Assembly (NCBI GenBank): GCA_033558025.1
Contig: JAUCEF010000010.1
Coordinates: forward strand, 87,001 to 151,000
Length of the DNA: 64,000 bases
Source: Phytophthora sp. 'mugwort'
Taxonomy: Eukaryota; Oomycota; Peronosporomycetes; Peronosporales; Peronosporaceae
Direction of reading: 5' to 3'
Both the position numbers and the translations under genes were made by a program. Shown piece by piece: positions 32,308 to 43,750 of this stretch. The notes under the pieces are model-generated. The model saw only the letters and a program-made list of their open reading frames with translations, was not told the origin of the DNA and did not search any database. Numbering within the stretch: position 1 is the stretch's first letter; every line of letters starts with the position of its first letter.

Positions 32308-32601
32308 GTGATCACCCAACCGATCGAGGATCGGATGGATATTCGAAGCCTGGAAGGCTACAAAATATGTGGGCAGCTTCTACCCTCTTTTCGGAGGCTC
32401 ATGCCGTTGGGACAAGCGGATGGGCTGTACAATGGAGCTCACTCACGAACTCGTATTGTTGTAAGGTGCGCCTTCAGACGACTGAAGAATCGATTCCGCA
32501 TTTTGCTCGGCAAACCCGAGCAAAAGACGTGTGAACATATTTGCAAGGTTGTAGTAGGCAGCATTGTTCTTCATAATTTGCTGATTCTTGTCAAAGACTA
32601 A
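32308..32601 (+). pseudogene. PIF/Harbinger transposase fragment (C-terminal)
   Basis: The frame contains YNGAHSRTRIVVRCAFRRLKNRFRILLG followed by CKVVVGSIVLHNLLI. This is the end of the Harbinger DDE domain, with the NxAHSxxRxxVExxFGRLKxRF motif. The expected Glu in the catalytic VE position is Arg here, and the upstream part of the domain is missing, so it is a dead fragment. Confidence 0.78.
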
Positions 32602-33012
32602 TTCGGCGTCAATGCATCCGATCCACTCTTGCTCGAGGAGCATCCAAGAACTGACGATGATTTGAGGAATGCCGAGCAGAAATCCCGATTATGTCATTGC
32701 ATTTCCAGTAATGTTTTATGAAAACATCGAATAATTTATTTTGAGCTTCATCTCGATAAAAATGATAATTTATTTGAATACAGAATCACCTTCCGTAATT
32801 GGTACACAAATCCCTCTTTAAATTATGGACCTCTTACAACCAACCGACTAAGGGCCGATGTTGCAGATCGCCAAGCTCTCGTTTGATCTAGCTCTAACAG
32901 TCGGTCGTTCTTCAATTTGATCGCTACAGCGCACGCTATCCCCCACCCCAACACCTCTCTACCTTCATGACCTTCGTCGCCCGCCCACGCAACTCGGCCT
33001 TCACGCCCACAC

Positions 33013-33869
33013 AAATCACGACTTCTACTTCCGTCCGTGCCGCGATGACAACGATAAGGTCATCTCGTAGTACTTCCGTTGCCGTTGCGGCAACGCAAAC
33101 CCGTCGCATTGGTATTCGAACCTAATGCAACATGTGCGCCGAGAGCACGCGGCCTACGAGGCCGCCATGCTCGCAGCCCCGACCGCAGAAACTTGCTCCA
33201 TGTCAGCTCTAAAAGTCTACGGCTGGCTCGACTGGACCATCAAGAACAACCTACCTCTGCACTTCTGTGAGAACCCAGCTACCAGACGGTAAGTTGGTGG
33301 CGCTCCTATACAAATGCTTAGTGTATTATTAGTCCGACTAAATTTTTGTATTGCCTAATTTTTCTAGCTATTCAATTTGGAACCGATTGTGTCGAGATAG
33401 TACTTCGCGCAATGGATGGTCTCACTAAGGTTGTAGAACGCACGATCACCATGGAAATGCCCTAACGCTTTGGTCTCATTTTCGACGACTGGAACCACGT
33501 GTCAAAACATTTCGTCGCTGTCTTCCCGCGCTACGAAGTCGACGGTGCCATCAAGAATGCGCTCCTCTGCATGCCCCCTGCTGAATGGCCTCGATGATGA
33601 CCTCTCGCGCGTGGTCACTTCGAGTTCCTGGAAAACATGCTACCCAATGATTTCGATAAGCAACTTACCCAATGCCACTTTTTGGTTGGGGATAACTGTT
33701 CTGTCAATCGCCTTCCGGCTACACTCGTCGGCGTCCCACTCGTTGGTTGCGCCAGCCATCGGCTCAGCAGATCGCTTTAAGTCGACGTTGACGATTACGA
33801 AGACGACTTGGCGACAGTGCAAGCTCTCATGGTGAGGCTTCGTGCGCTGAAGCAGTCGGCCAATCTCGG
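33013..33869 (+). pseudogene. hAT-type transposase fragment with BED finger
   Basis: Reads as a BED zinc finger (YFRCRCGNANPSHWYSNLMQHV, with H and REH), then ALKVYGWLDWTIKNNLPLHFCENP, an apparent intron (donor GTAAGT at 33290, acceptor TTCTAG near 33366), and after it FGLIFDDWNHVSKHFVAVF, LPNDFDKQLTQCHFLVGD-type and LVGVPLVGCASHRLS. These are typical of Phytophthora hAT transposases. A stop codon within the BED region and several frame changes make it a pseudogene. It ends at a GTATGC donor 50 bp before the Harbinger element. Confidence 0.75.
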
Positions 33870-34119
33870 GTATGCTTTTGCATTTTGATATTCCAATATT
33901 GCAATGTGTATTGTAACTTAGGCCGTGTTCGAGGTGAAATGCGATTTTGAAAATCATGGACAACCAGCTTTCAATTCCGTGAAATCCAGAATTAAAAGTT
34001 GAATTTCACGCAGAGCGTGTTTCATGCGAATCTTCACTTCAGTACTGTGAGCTGATGGTCAGCCAATCCCCGGGCTGGAGACAACCAGATACGATGCCTT
34101 TGACGAAGAAGAAGCCGCG

Positions 34120-35283
34120 ATGAGCGCGGTGGCGCTCATCCTCCTTCTGCATACGTTGCGGATGGTGTACGGGCCACGACGGAGTCTTCAAGAAGATACC
34201 GTTGAGTGGGTTTTGCAGCTCCTGGGTTCCAATGGGATGCGCTTCTTTGACGTAGTGTATGCGTCGTCGAACCATGACCCTTCCGAGACAACTTCCGCAT
34301 GATGTGGCTACATACGACGCGCTCGTACGAGCTGGTCGAGCCTTTCGTCCCAAACACCATCGCCAACAGACGTGAAGTATTGGATGTCACTCTCGACTGG
34401 CTTGGAACCGGATGTTCCGCAAGATCCCAAGAAACCAAGTTCCACATCGCCTTCTCCACAGCACACCGCTACCGCCATATTGGACACAAGGCCATCGTCG
34501 CTGGGTTACAAGGCGAGATGCGCATACCGGATCGAGTTCCAGCGTCATTTGCAGCGATGCACCCGTACTTTGATCAAGCCGTCTGCGCAATCGATGGTGC
34601 TCATTTCCCAATCGTCGTGCCTGCGTCCGACGCTGATCGATTTCGCAATCGCAAAGGATGGACTTCAACTAACGTTCTCATCGCGAGCGATTGGGACATG
34701 AACGTAGCATACATGTACGTCGGCGTGGAAGGCAGTGTGCACGACGCAACGGTTCTCGCGTGGAGCAAAATGCTCGACCTCATTCCAGAGAACTACTACA
34801 CGATTGCTGATGGCGGCTACGGACTTAGCAGCAAAGTTTTACGCCGTTCCGAACGGTCCGCTACCATTTGAAAGAGTGGGAGATAAGTGAAGTTGGTCGC
34901 CCCCAACGCCCAAGGAACTCTTCAATCTTCGCCATGCAAAGGCAGGAAACATTGTGGAGCGGCTTATTGGCTGCCTCAAACGCCGGTTCAAGATCTTGCG
35001 TGTATCGATGGAGTACGAGTTCGAGACGATCAAGGCCATCATATTTGCCGGCGGATTGCTACACAACTTCATCCGTCGCGTGGATCGTGACGACAACGCT
35101 GTCTTTAATGGTGACGATGCACCCCAAGAACACCAAAACGGTTCGCAGAATGTACCCGTAGCGCCGGATCAACAAGAGTTTGAGTTTGACTTCGAGAGCG
35201 AGTCAAACTGGCGATCACGAATGGCCAACGCAATGTGGAAGGAGTATCAGGAGTGGCGTCGTGCAGAAGCTCAAGGCGAATAA
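34120..35283 (+). pseudogene. Harbinger DDE_4 transposase
   Basis: Contains AICAIDGAHFPI-type catalytic sequence (read as AVCAIDGAHFP, first Asp), FRNRKGWTSTNVLIASDWD, YVGVEGSVHDATVL, YYTIADGGYGLSS (second Asp), then NIVERLIGCLKRRFKIL (catalytic Glu) and IIFAGGLLHNFIRR. This is the order of PIF/Harbinger transposases. Continuity requires two small frame changes, one at the TTTT near 34836 and one at the CCCCC near 34900; an earlier change lies near 34275. After the frame corrections the catalytic residues are all present. It is either a recently inactivated copy or affected by homopolymer sequencing errors. Confidence 0.85.
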
Positions 35284-35466
35284 TGGAGGCTGATACTCAT
35301 TCTAAATTGATTTACTCTAGTACTCTCATGCAAACGGGGGTTGTTTCTGTTGTACGCATAGCACACATTCGTGGCATTTAGTCGCTCGTATTCGGATCGC
35401 TAGTGTTTCCGTCACTTGAACCGAGGCGGCTTGCATAAAATCGCGTAACCATTCACAGGAATCCCT

Positions 35467-36255
35467 TCAGATCCTGCTCGAGCTTGTCGGAGAATGCACG
35501 CGTCTCCTTGTTACTTTACCCTTGCGTCGTCCATCTCGCAAGCGTTTGACACGCTGCAGTCGCGCTGCGCTGCTTGGCGGTGATACCGTGGCCTCGGCGT
35601 TGCGGTGCTTGTTGTTGGAGCTGGCTTCCGCGGTTTGATGTCGCTCATCGCCGACATCAGGTTGCTGGCCACTATCTGAAGCTGCTGGTGCAGCCATGTT
35701 CGCCAGGAATGATGATAGGTCGGTGGCTTCAGCTCCTGTTGTACGTGTATCACCTTCAAAATCGGAGTCAGAAGACGTTAAGGAATAGGGATGGTTGCTC
35801 ACGTACCAGTAATCATGGCACATGTAGCATGATGATCAAATCCGGCTCGACGGAATTAACGCAGACGCCTTTCGTGCTTTCATCGTGTGAGAATCAATTC
35901 CTCCCATACGTCGTTGGCCATTGTTGTCTTGCCCGTGTTGGGGCCAACGCCAACTCCAGTTCGCGCACTGACGTCCTTGAACAAGTCGTAGTCCTGCAGA
36001 ATGCGGTTGAGCTTCGTCTTGCACTGACCTACAACCACATTGTTAGCGATGGAGTGAGTTGCCACGTACTGTGCCCATACCTTTGTCGAGGGTTTTTCCG
36101 AATCGCTTGTTCAACGTGTCGGTTATCGGGCCCCATGCCTTGCTCTTGATGCCCTTGTCTGGCTTGAGTGAGGGGTTGTTCCGCGCCTCCAAGACGAGAT
36201 CCAACAGGACTGATTCCTCGTGGCGCTTCCATGACGCGCGCGCGTTCTCACTCAT
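35467..36255 (-). pseudogene. Harbinger-associated Myb/SANT-like protein
   Basis: Starts at ATG 36255 with SWKRHEESVLLDLVLEAR, a Myb/SANT-like DNA-binding domain, and continues across an intron (donor GTATGG after GACAAAG, acceptor GTTGTAG) into CKTKLNRILQDYDLFKDV and a TTMANDVWEELI motif. The second part, 35467-35823, is Ser/Ala-rich and ends with a basic cluster (RRKGKVTRRR). A frame change or stop after VWEELI separates the two parts. In PIF/Harbinger elements this second protein carries the transposase to the nucleus and to the DNA ends. Confidence 0.75.
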
Positions 36256-36504
36256 AGTAACCGACGACTTCTGCTCGTTTCCCTTGCTCGTTTACTTCGG
36301 AACTTACTCGTTTACGTTTGCCACTCGGGCACAATTGTTCTCCCAAAATCTCGCGAAAAATAGGGCCAACCATGAATTTGAGAAGATTGAATTATCAGCG
36401 TGAAGTGGCATTTTCTCAGAAACGTGCTCGAGGCCACCTTTTGCCCCGAAATGGTATTTTCGGTCCGAAATACGATTTTGGATGCCACCTCGAACACGGC
36501 CTTA

Positions 36505-37008
36505 AGTACTGGAAACAGTACATATTAAATTCATAATTATCCCTGAGTGTCGCTAGCCGGCAGCTGAGACGGCCGGAATCTCTCGTTTCTTTTGTTGCTA
36601 TTCGCCGTGGTCCGCTCGATTTTGCAGTTTCATGAGTGAGCTCGGTTTCATTTGGCCGAGCCACATTCATTCAGAGTCCGATGGTGCATCCTTCTTGCAG
36701 CTGTGCCATCGTCTCACAATATCCGTCTTGCAACTGCAACCTTGCCACCGAAAACCTCCCGACATCCAGCCAGCGGTCGCTACGTGCCGCCACTTTCGTT
36801 TTTTATCGCCGTCCTTCTCCTGGACGCCGGCAGTCGATTGGCTCACAATGATGAGCACCATCTTACACCTTATTGGGCCAATCTAGTCCCCGTTCTTTGG
36901 CGCCCGGAAGCCGTTTATGTCGTATAATGCAATTCGAATCTGTTGTCTGTTTTTTTTTCATTCGTGCTCCAAAAATCCACATTCTGAACCCTGTCTTGCG
37001 CCACCTAA
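36505..37008. other. short spacer between two Harbinger elements
   Basis: No coding frame with a motif. It should contain the rest of the intron or downstream exon of the interrupted hAT copy, but I could not recognise hAT residues in it. Confidence 0.35.
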
Positions 37009-37959
37009 GAGCATCTCCAACGCGGGTCTCATAATGAGGTTGAGACCTCAGTTTGCGATAAATTACGGCTTGTCGCCTTCCAACGCAGGCCTTATTTCGA
37101 ACCAACGTCAAATATATTCTTGTTGCCGACCTCAAATCGCATCGATTTGATGCCGTGGTTTGATGTTCAGATCGTATCCACTCGTCCGAACTGTTGTGCC
37201 TCGTACTCCTACTTGCCCACTCTGAAAAAACTCACTTTAGTCTGGACAACAGATGAAAGATCTTCTTTACCTTCAAATCACGAAACGAAACATGTCATCA
37301 TTGACGCAAAAAAACTTACGCGAGGCCCTAAGTGGGAATCGGAAGACAAATTGCTTGCTAAAGCGTGGGTGATAGTGTTTACTGGTGCTAAGGTGCGGAC
37401 AGACCAGAAGGCATATAGTTCTGGGAGAAGGTGACGTCGCACTACAACATCATTCGTTCGGGAACGCACAAAAAGTTCGAGAGAGGGTCTAATTCAGGCA
37501 TGAAGCGCTGGAATGCGCTGCGCGATCCGCCATGCTTGCGTTTATACACTGGAGTAGCTGAGCATCCGTGCAGTAATACTTGCATACCCAGTAATAAAAT
37601 ACATCAGCGACTACTACGTTTCCAAAATCATTAACGTGACATGATGACTTCGGTCTGCGCTCCCACAGGCCCCGAGCTCCGCGTGGCGGAAAGAACGAGC
37701 CGGAGCAAAGCTCATTGCATCTGCGGAAGCGGGGAAGGGGAGGGGGCACCTCCTCGTCGCTGATTTCGCTGTCCGAGAGCTCGTCTTCTGGCGGAGAGTC
37801 CACCTTGCGCGTCGGCACGAACAACTGGTTGAGGTCTGAGATTGATGTCTGAGTGCTAAGCGTTGGAAGTGAGGGACAAATTCTTTTCGAAGCTGGCGTT
37901 TTCCATCCTATTTTGCAATTTGCTACCCAGATGCGATCTCCACGTTGGAGATGCTCTAA
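37006..37959. mobile_element. non-autonomous Harbinger element with TAA duplication
   Basis: Element 37009-37956 (948 bp) begins GAGCATCTCCAACG and ends CGTTGGAGATGCTC, a perfect 14-bp inverted repeat, and is flanked by TAA at 37006-37008 and 37957-37959. The termini differ from those of the neighbouring Harbinger element, so it belongs to another family. It carries only a SANT-type gene remnant and no transposase. Confidence 0.88.
37300..37640 (+). pseudogene. SANT/NAM-associated-like protein remnant
   Basis: Two plus-strand frames give RGPKWESEDKLLAKAWVIV followed, after a frame change near 37430, by TSHYNIIRSGTHKKFERG and MKRWNALRDPP. This corresponds to the (K/R)G-W-EDxxL-xAWV ... TSHYN ... 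RW pattern of the Myb-like second protein of PIF/Harbinger elements. The 5' and 3' parts are unclear and it is not intact. Confidence 0.65.
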
Positions 37960-40229
37960 CTATCCTGATTTACGCGTCGCCTTCAACTCATAAAAACACA
38001 CGGGTTTCACGATTAAAGGTATCCGAGGATGCTGGTCTATCGGACACGGGCATGTCCGAATATATATGCCGATCAGCGAACGCCGATCACCAGAAGGCCG
38101 GTAGAGAGTTAATCGAGATTTTCTGATCGAGATCAGTTCGTCGCCTGCAGTTCTGATGTTCTCCCTTTCTCCAAGCTTGAAGTCGGACCCGTTTCTAATC
38201 GAGGGTCGACCGAGATCGAGGATCGGCTGCGGTACGACCTAGAGTCGAACAAGATCAATCGCGATATGTTGGTAGCCGGCAAGTTCTGCTCTCTGTCCTG
38301 CGCCCCGATCTTGAGTTCAGATGCCGATCAGGTCGGGGATCGATCACGATCGGCTGGTTTCAAGTAGTTCCTTGTCCAGCTGACCTTGCCAGATCAGGCC
38401 TTGATATCCACCCTAGCCTGGGTTTCTTACTTTCAGTATTGGGTGCTCTTCCTTGGCCCTGATCTGGCCGAACGTTGCCGCCCTTTATTTCACCCCTCTC
38501 TCACTGTCCGTGTGATCGTTCGATCGGTCTCGATGCCACCCTTCTACGAGTCTGACTCTGCCTTTCTCGCTTTCTCCACCCCGATTTGCTTGCAACCGGT
38601 TATTACGAAACCGGAAGTGTGACCGCTGTACGGCAACGACCTCGGACATAGGGCAATCGTGGAGAAGCACCAAACAAGGAAAGAGATAAAAAAAACATAG
38701 TGACAGAATAGCTAGCGGCTAGGCTTCCACCCCATCTGCAGGTCGCACTGCGTACAAAACTCGAGCCGACACCGAACCCGTAAAGTCTTCAACGTAGCCA
38801 ACCGGGGATAGTATGTGTTACCGTTCCCCGCCCGTATGTCTGGATTCGTCGAACACGTTATAATGAGCCCCAGCGTCGAACTTGATTTTCTTTCGTTCCA
38901 CGCAGATCTAGACAGACAATGGGCTCACCGCCGGACTTGTCTCGCCCGTAAGTTTCCGACTCGCATTGGTAACGGGAGCACGCATATTGATGCACTCTCT
39001 GCCTACATACACTCACCCAATTCGGTACTCTTAGCGCTTTGCACGCCGGTGTTCGTTTCGCTCACCAATCTGCACTCCAGTGGTGTACAGCGACGCGAAG
39101 CCCATGGCCTTTGCCTTCGAGAGGTCACATTTTGTGGTCACGCCCGTGCTTCGCCAACCAAATATGTCTTATGCGATTCCTCCGGTGTGTAGACACTGTT
39201 CTCAACTAACGTATTTCCTTCGCTAGGGCTTTCCTTGTCCTATTCTGCCGCGGCCACCGAATACTGCAGCGACGCATCGTATTGGCTGCTCGGTTTATTC
39301 CGCCGTCCTCCTTTCACCCTGTGTACGTCGTTACTATCTGTTTGGTTACCCCATCGCGACTCGCGGTCTCGTCGTCGGTGCTGCCGGCAGTCATGTGTCC
39401 GACCAGCCTGTCTCAACCCCGCCCGTTCTTCATATTCTCCCGCCATGCCGGTAGCATCGATCGCGTTTCCTTCACTTCTTCTAGTTTCGTATTCGGCGCG
39501 TTTCCTATTATTTTTGCAATGCGGAATTGTTCAATTTCTTTGACATCACCTGCAATCTCTTGGCGCCCTGGACGTCGAGCCTGCTTCTCCGCCACGGATG
39601 GTTCTAGGGTGCTATTTAATGCTGGCTGTATTCGGCGCACCGTACCGGCTGTTCTTGGCTATTTTCTAGCCATTCAACTACACTCGATAGGTCGATCCGC
39701 CACCCGTACGGGACGCCACCGCCAGCTGCCACACCCGTCTGCCTTGTACCGCCAGCCCCAAAAATTCCGTATTTGACATCCCCCTCCATCACTATTGCTA
39801 GTTGCTTCTACGCTACCCCCGCTGTCCACCGCGTCTGACTGGCCGAGCACGCTTCAGCGTCCGAATCTTAATGGGTGCTCTCGGTTTCCGTTTCTCCTAA
39901 CCTTTCGGTCCGGAAGATGGCTTGCTCGACACAACGTTAGTTCGCACGACTCCGTCTACCCATCCTTCGTCATAGGCGTGCTCATCGACGGTTCCCTCCC
40001 TGCCAATAGATCAGTGCTGAAAGGTCATGGTTGGATCATCTAACACGATGGTTACATACTTCGGGAAATGACATACCGCATTCCGCATGTAGTGTAACAC
40101 ACTACATGTAGTAGGTTTAGGTGACATTAGGCATGTCAACCGTGGGGTGTTACCTCAATAAAAGGTACAAAACTCAAATAAAGTACAATTGCATCAGTCA
40201 TGTAGTGTTTAAACAACAGCCTCTTTAAA
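37960..40229. other. unclassified repeat-type sequence, GATC-rich at its start
   Basis: No domain recognised in any frame. From about 38060 to 38530 the tetramer GATC recurs at least fifteen times, far above chance. At 40084-40115 there is a local inverted repeat (ATGTAGTGTAACACACTACAT). The stretch is probably old transposon or LTR sequence. Confidence 0.35.
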
Positions 40230-40570
40230 ATGTCGTACAGCGAAAGCTGAACTGATGACGGCTTTAAAGCCACCAACCCACTTGTCGGACACCTTGAGGT
40301 CTTCCACACCTGCCTCCTCCGCGCCGTCTAATGCCTTGTCCGTTAGCATCTTCGTGGAGACATGAATCCCGTCTCCACGCAGCTCGTTGGCCCAATGAAC
40401 TATATCTGCTTCCTTCTCTTTCGACAGGATAGTCGCTATTCCCTTGTCGTGCGCCTTCTTGTGCTACCATTTCCCATTATCCACGGCGTCATCGAGGCGT
40501 TTACGGTTGCGAGCCCATCGAAATCGGAGAATACTCATGCGTTTGGAGTTGCGGCTAGGAAAGGGTAGAA
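40230..40570 (-). pseudogene. pogo/CENP-B-type DNA-binding domain fragment
   Basis: A minus-strand frame reads ILSKEKEADIVHWANELRGDG, then HVSTKMLTDKALDGAEEAG and KVSDKWVGGFKAVIS, matching the second helix-turn-helix of CENP-B/pogo transposases (LTxxEExxIVxWI ... GxPVSRxMLxxKA ... GWxxRF). No DDE part is attached, so it is an isolated N-terminal fragment. A near-perfect palindrome around CCGGTATACCGG (40768) lies upstream and could be the element end. Confidence 0.6.
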
Positions 40571-42440
40571 GTGCTCGATGGCTCTATGTATGCATTTCGT
40601 GGTGGCTAGGTGGTTTATTACCGCGAGCTTCTTTCGCACGGGCTCAGAGGTGACCTTGTACTGGTGCACGTCTACCCCTGCCACCGCGGCTGATCTTCCT
40701 TTCGAGGTGCACGCGCCGTTCGAAAGTGATGGCAGCGACGCAACTCAAAATTTTGGTGGCAAAATACCGGTATACCGGCATTTTGGAATATGACTGTCGA
40801 CATGCGATTTCCTGTACTTATATTTCGAGCACGTGATTGGCTCGCTGTGAGGTGTATCCCTTAAGCCGCTGTAGCTCTCTACATGCGAAAGGCGCTACAA
40901 TTGAGTCTAGCTTTAATATCCGATATATTGGGTCGTGACGGCAACATGTAAATAAGCAGGAGGATGCAACGATACATAGAGGCTTGACTGGTAGTTATAT
41001 ACCCTGCTTAATATGATTCACCGGATGTTCGGTAAACCATGGTAGCTAAATCAATTCATCTTCTGCTCAGGCTCGTTTCCCTGCGCTTTCTACTCGCTTC
41101 TAGACAACCCCGCCTACACATATGTAGCCGGGGTTCTAGCTTGAGCCGCAGATGTCTAGTGATATCAGCGTAAGGACGCTATAGCTATAATGAACATAGG
41201 AAGTCGTATATCCACCTACATATGATCATCTCGAAACCAATATCCCAACCAGTAATATATCCCGAACACTGATACAAGTGGACCCCTCCGCATAATATTT
41301 TGTAGTATAGCATGACCTATATCCTCTTTAATGAATAGCAATACTAGGACCACAGATATATCTCCTCGGAGGTACTTAACTATGGAATCTGACCATCCCG
41401 AGAAGCCCACTCGAAGAAGTCCAACATAAATACCTGACGTCTTAGACTTTGCTCCTACCCAGTTTGTCTCGATAGCTACGTTGCACTGACTTAGTCCATA
41501 AGGTGCTCTTGTTGGTGTTATCATTGATCGGGGGGGGGTCCTACGCTTATTGAGCTCGTGGCATTCTGCCCGATGGCTTGACCAAATACCACCATTCTCT
41601 TTGCACCACGGGGTCCAGCCCAGGATACGAGCTCGGGAAACCGTACTTACGGCACGTCTTCGTTGTTAGCTGTTCGGTCGGAACTGATTCTAGGTGCTTC
41701 GGTGTTTGCTTGAGAATTTGGCTTACCGTCTCTTGGGACGCTGTACGGGAATTCTAAAAACTTTGTGGGTCCAATCAGAGAGCTCAGTCTGCAAATTGAG
41801 GGATTGTTCTTGCGGTGACGGCATATCTGCAATTGTTAAGCATATGGAGAGTGACGCGGAGCAGGGGCACCTGGGGGGTGGAGGGCGGGCAGTAGGGTCT
41901 AGTGTTTCTTACCGTGAAACTCGCCGTCGCGCTTATAGTGACGCTAGATACTTGTACCAATATAAGTTGGTACACTTATAGTACATGTGACAAATAAGTA
42001 AAAGGAAGTTCGTACTGCGCAAACAGGAGCAGATAACATCACACTTTAAACCCATATAAGCATGATAATCCAATAAAATGTATGTGATATCAAGTTACGG
42101 TAGAATATCACGGTGTTTACAAATTCCAAATGTGTCAAATCGGGAGACCTCAACATCATATATTCTGATCATTTGTCACGCCGAATAAAATTAGGGAGAA
42201 TCATTTCTTGGAGTACTTTCTCTGGTGGGAAAAGATTGCAATGCAAAACAGATGTTGAACTCTAGTTTCGCCTGTGGGCTCGCTTGTCGAGCTCTGTTTA
42301 TGCGGAATCGACACGGTTTGATCGCCGCTACCGGATACCGTTTCGAGCGCGAAAACAATCCAATAAACAAGAAAGTTATGGACGAAAGTGTGCTCAGCTT
42401 GCCATTCATTGATCATTTGCACCTTCTTGATCCCCTGCCA
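40571..42440. other. unclassified sequence before the mariner gene
   Basis: No coding frame with a motif. It includes a palindromic stretch near 40768, a poly-G run near 41530, and at 41914-41941 a 28-bp segment nearly identical to part of MCM9 (see findings). Confidence 0.35.
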
Positions 42441-42458
42441 CCATCAGTCTCCTTCACC

Positions 42459-43750
42459 ATGTCCCGCCCGACGAAGCCCAACCTGACCATGAGAGAGCGA
42501 CAAGACGTGGTGATCTTCCTGCTGATGCACGGCGAGAGAGGCCAGTTTGATGGCGGTGCCTAGCGCGACGCAGCTGAGGAGTTTGGTGTCCACACGACTA
42601 CCGTCAGCCGCATTGGTCTCGATTTGAGACGACGTATGCCAGCGAAGGAATTGCCGGCGTTGCTCCACGGATCAAGAGCACGTCGGGGCGGCATAAGCTG
42701 GACAGGAAGAAGCTGTTGGAGCGCGTTGCCGCTATCCCTCTTCGGCGGCGCATGACGCAGCGGTACCTCGCCCAAGAGCTGGCATCTCCCGCGCCGTCGT
42801 ACGAGATGCCGTGGCCCCAGGAAGCCTTCTACGCCACTCGAGCACGATCCACCCGCTGCTGACGAAGGCAAACAAGCTCGCCCGCCTACGCCACGCCTTC
42901 CGCCCCTGTCGTTCACGGGCCATACGGCCTCCACTTCTCGCCCATCTATAACGTCGTGCATGTGGACGAGAATTGGTTCAATGAGGACACCGACAAGAAG
43001 ACTTTCTACGTGTTGCCTGGGGAGACTGTGCCACACCGTGAGCGCAAAAGCAAGCGCTTTATTGGCAAGACCATGTTTCTTGCTGCAGTTGCTAGACCTC
43101 GGTAAGTCTGTACGCCAAGCGTTGGTTGTTATTTGATCCTCTAACATTTTATGATTTGATTTGTACAGGTATGATCAAAATGGAGAGGTTTTATTCGATG
43201 GCAAAACTGGCATTTGGGACTTTACGAAGCGGACGGAAGCGCAGCGTACCAGCAAGAATCGTCCAGCTGGCACGTTGGAGACGAAGAACCTGGAGTCCGT
43301 GAACAGAGAGGTCTACAAACGCTACCTGTTGCAAACATTATCCTAGCAATTAAGACCAAGTGGCCTGCATCTGAGAAAGGGATGCCTATCCTAATCCAGC
43401 AAGACAACGTCACACCGCACTGCAAACCGGACGACGCCGACATCTTAGCCGCTGGACTGGCTGACGGCTGGAACATCCGTCCTGCCTTCCAGCCGGCAAA
43501 CTCGCCCGACCTCAACACCCTGGATTTGGAATACTTTACTCCTATCCAGGCTCTCCAGTACCAAGAAGATTGCTACAATTGATCAACTAGTACAGGCAGT
43601 AAGGAAGTCGTACGCAGCACTCAAAGTAGAGACACTAGACAACATATTCCTCACCTTGCAGAAGGTTATGGAGTGTGTGATAAAAGTAGGTGGGGTTAAT
43701 GATTACAAGTTACCGCACATGGGCAAAAGCAAGCTGAGCGACAAAAAATA
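42459..43750 (+). pseudogene. plant-type mariner (DD39D) transposase
   Basis: The frame starts MSRPTKPNLTMRERQ and reaches an early stop at 42561. Downstream pieces give VHVDENWFNEDTDKKTFYVLPGE (first Asp), PHRERKSKRFIGKTMFLAAVARPR, then across an intron (43100-43169, donor GTAAGT, acceptor TACAG) YDQNGEVLFDGKTGIWDF, the second Asp in ILIQQDNVTPH and the third in NSPDLNTLDLEYF. The spacing from the second to the third Asp is 39 residues, the plant-type mariner (DD39D) signature. The helix-turn-helix part (FGVHTTTVSRI) is in a shifted frame, so the copy is inactive. A TIR-like end (GAGCCCGGAGGAAG, with TA next to it) is at 43941-43956; the left end was not found. Confidence 0.82.

Larger units (their letters stand above)
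33918..36504. mobile_element. PIF/Harbinger DNA transposon with TIRs and TTA duplication
   Basis: Element 33921-36501 (2581 bp) starts GGCCGTGTTCGAGGTG and ends with the exact inverse CACCTCGAACACGGCC, a perfect 16-bp terminal inverted repeat. It is flanked by TTA at 33918-33920 and 36502-36504, the 3-bp duplication typical of PIF/Harbinger. It carries the two genes expected for this superfamily: a DDE transposase (+) and a Myb/SANT-like protein (-), arranged tail to tail. Both show damage. Confidence 0.92.
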
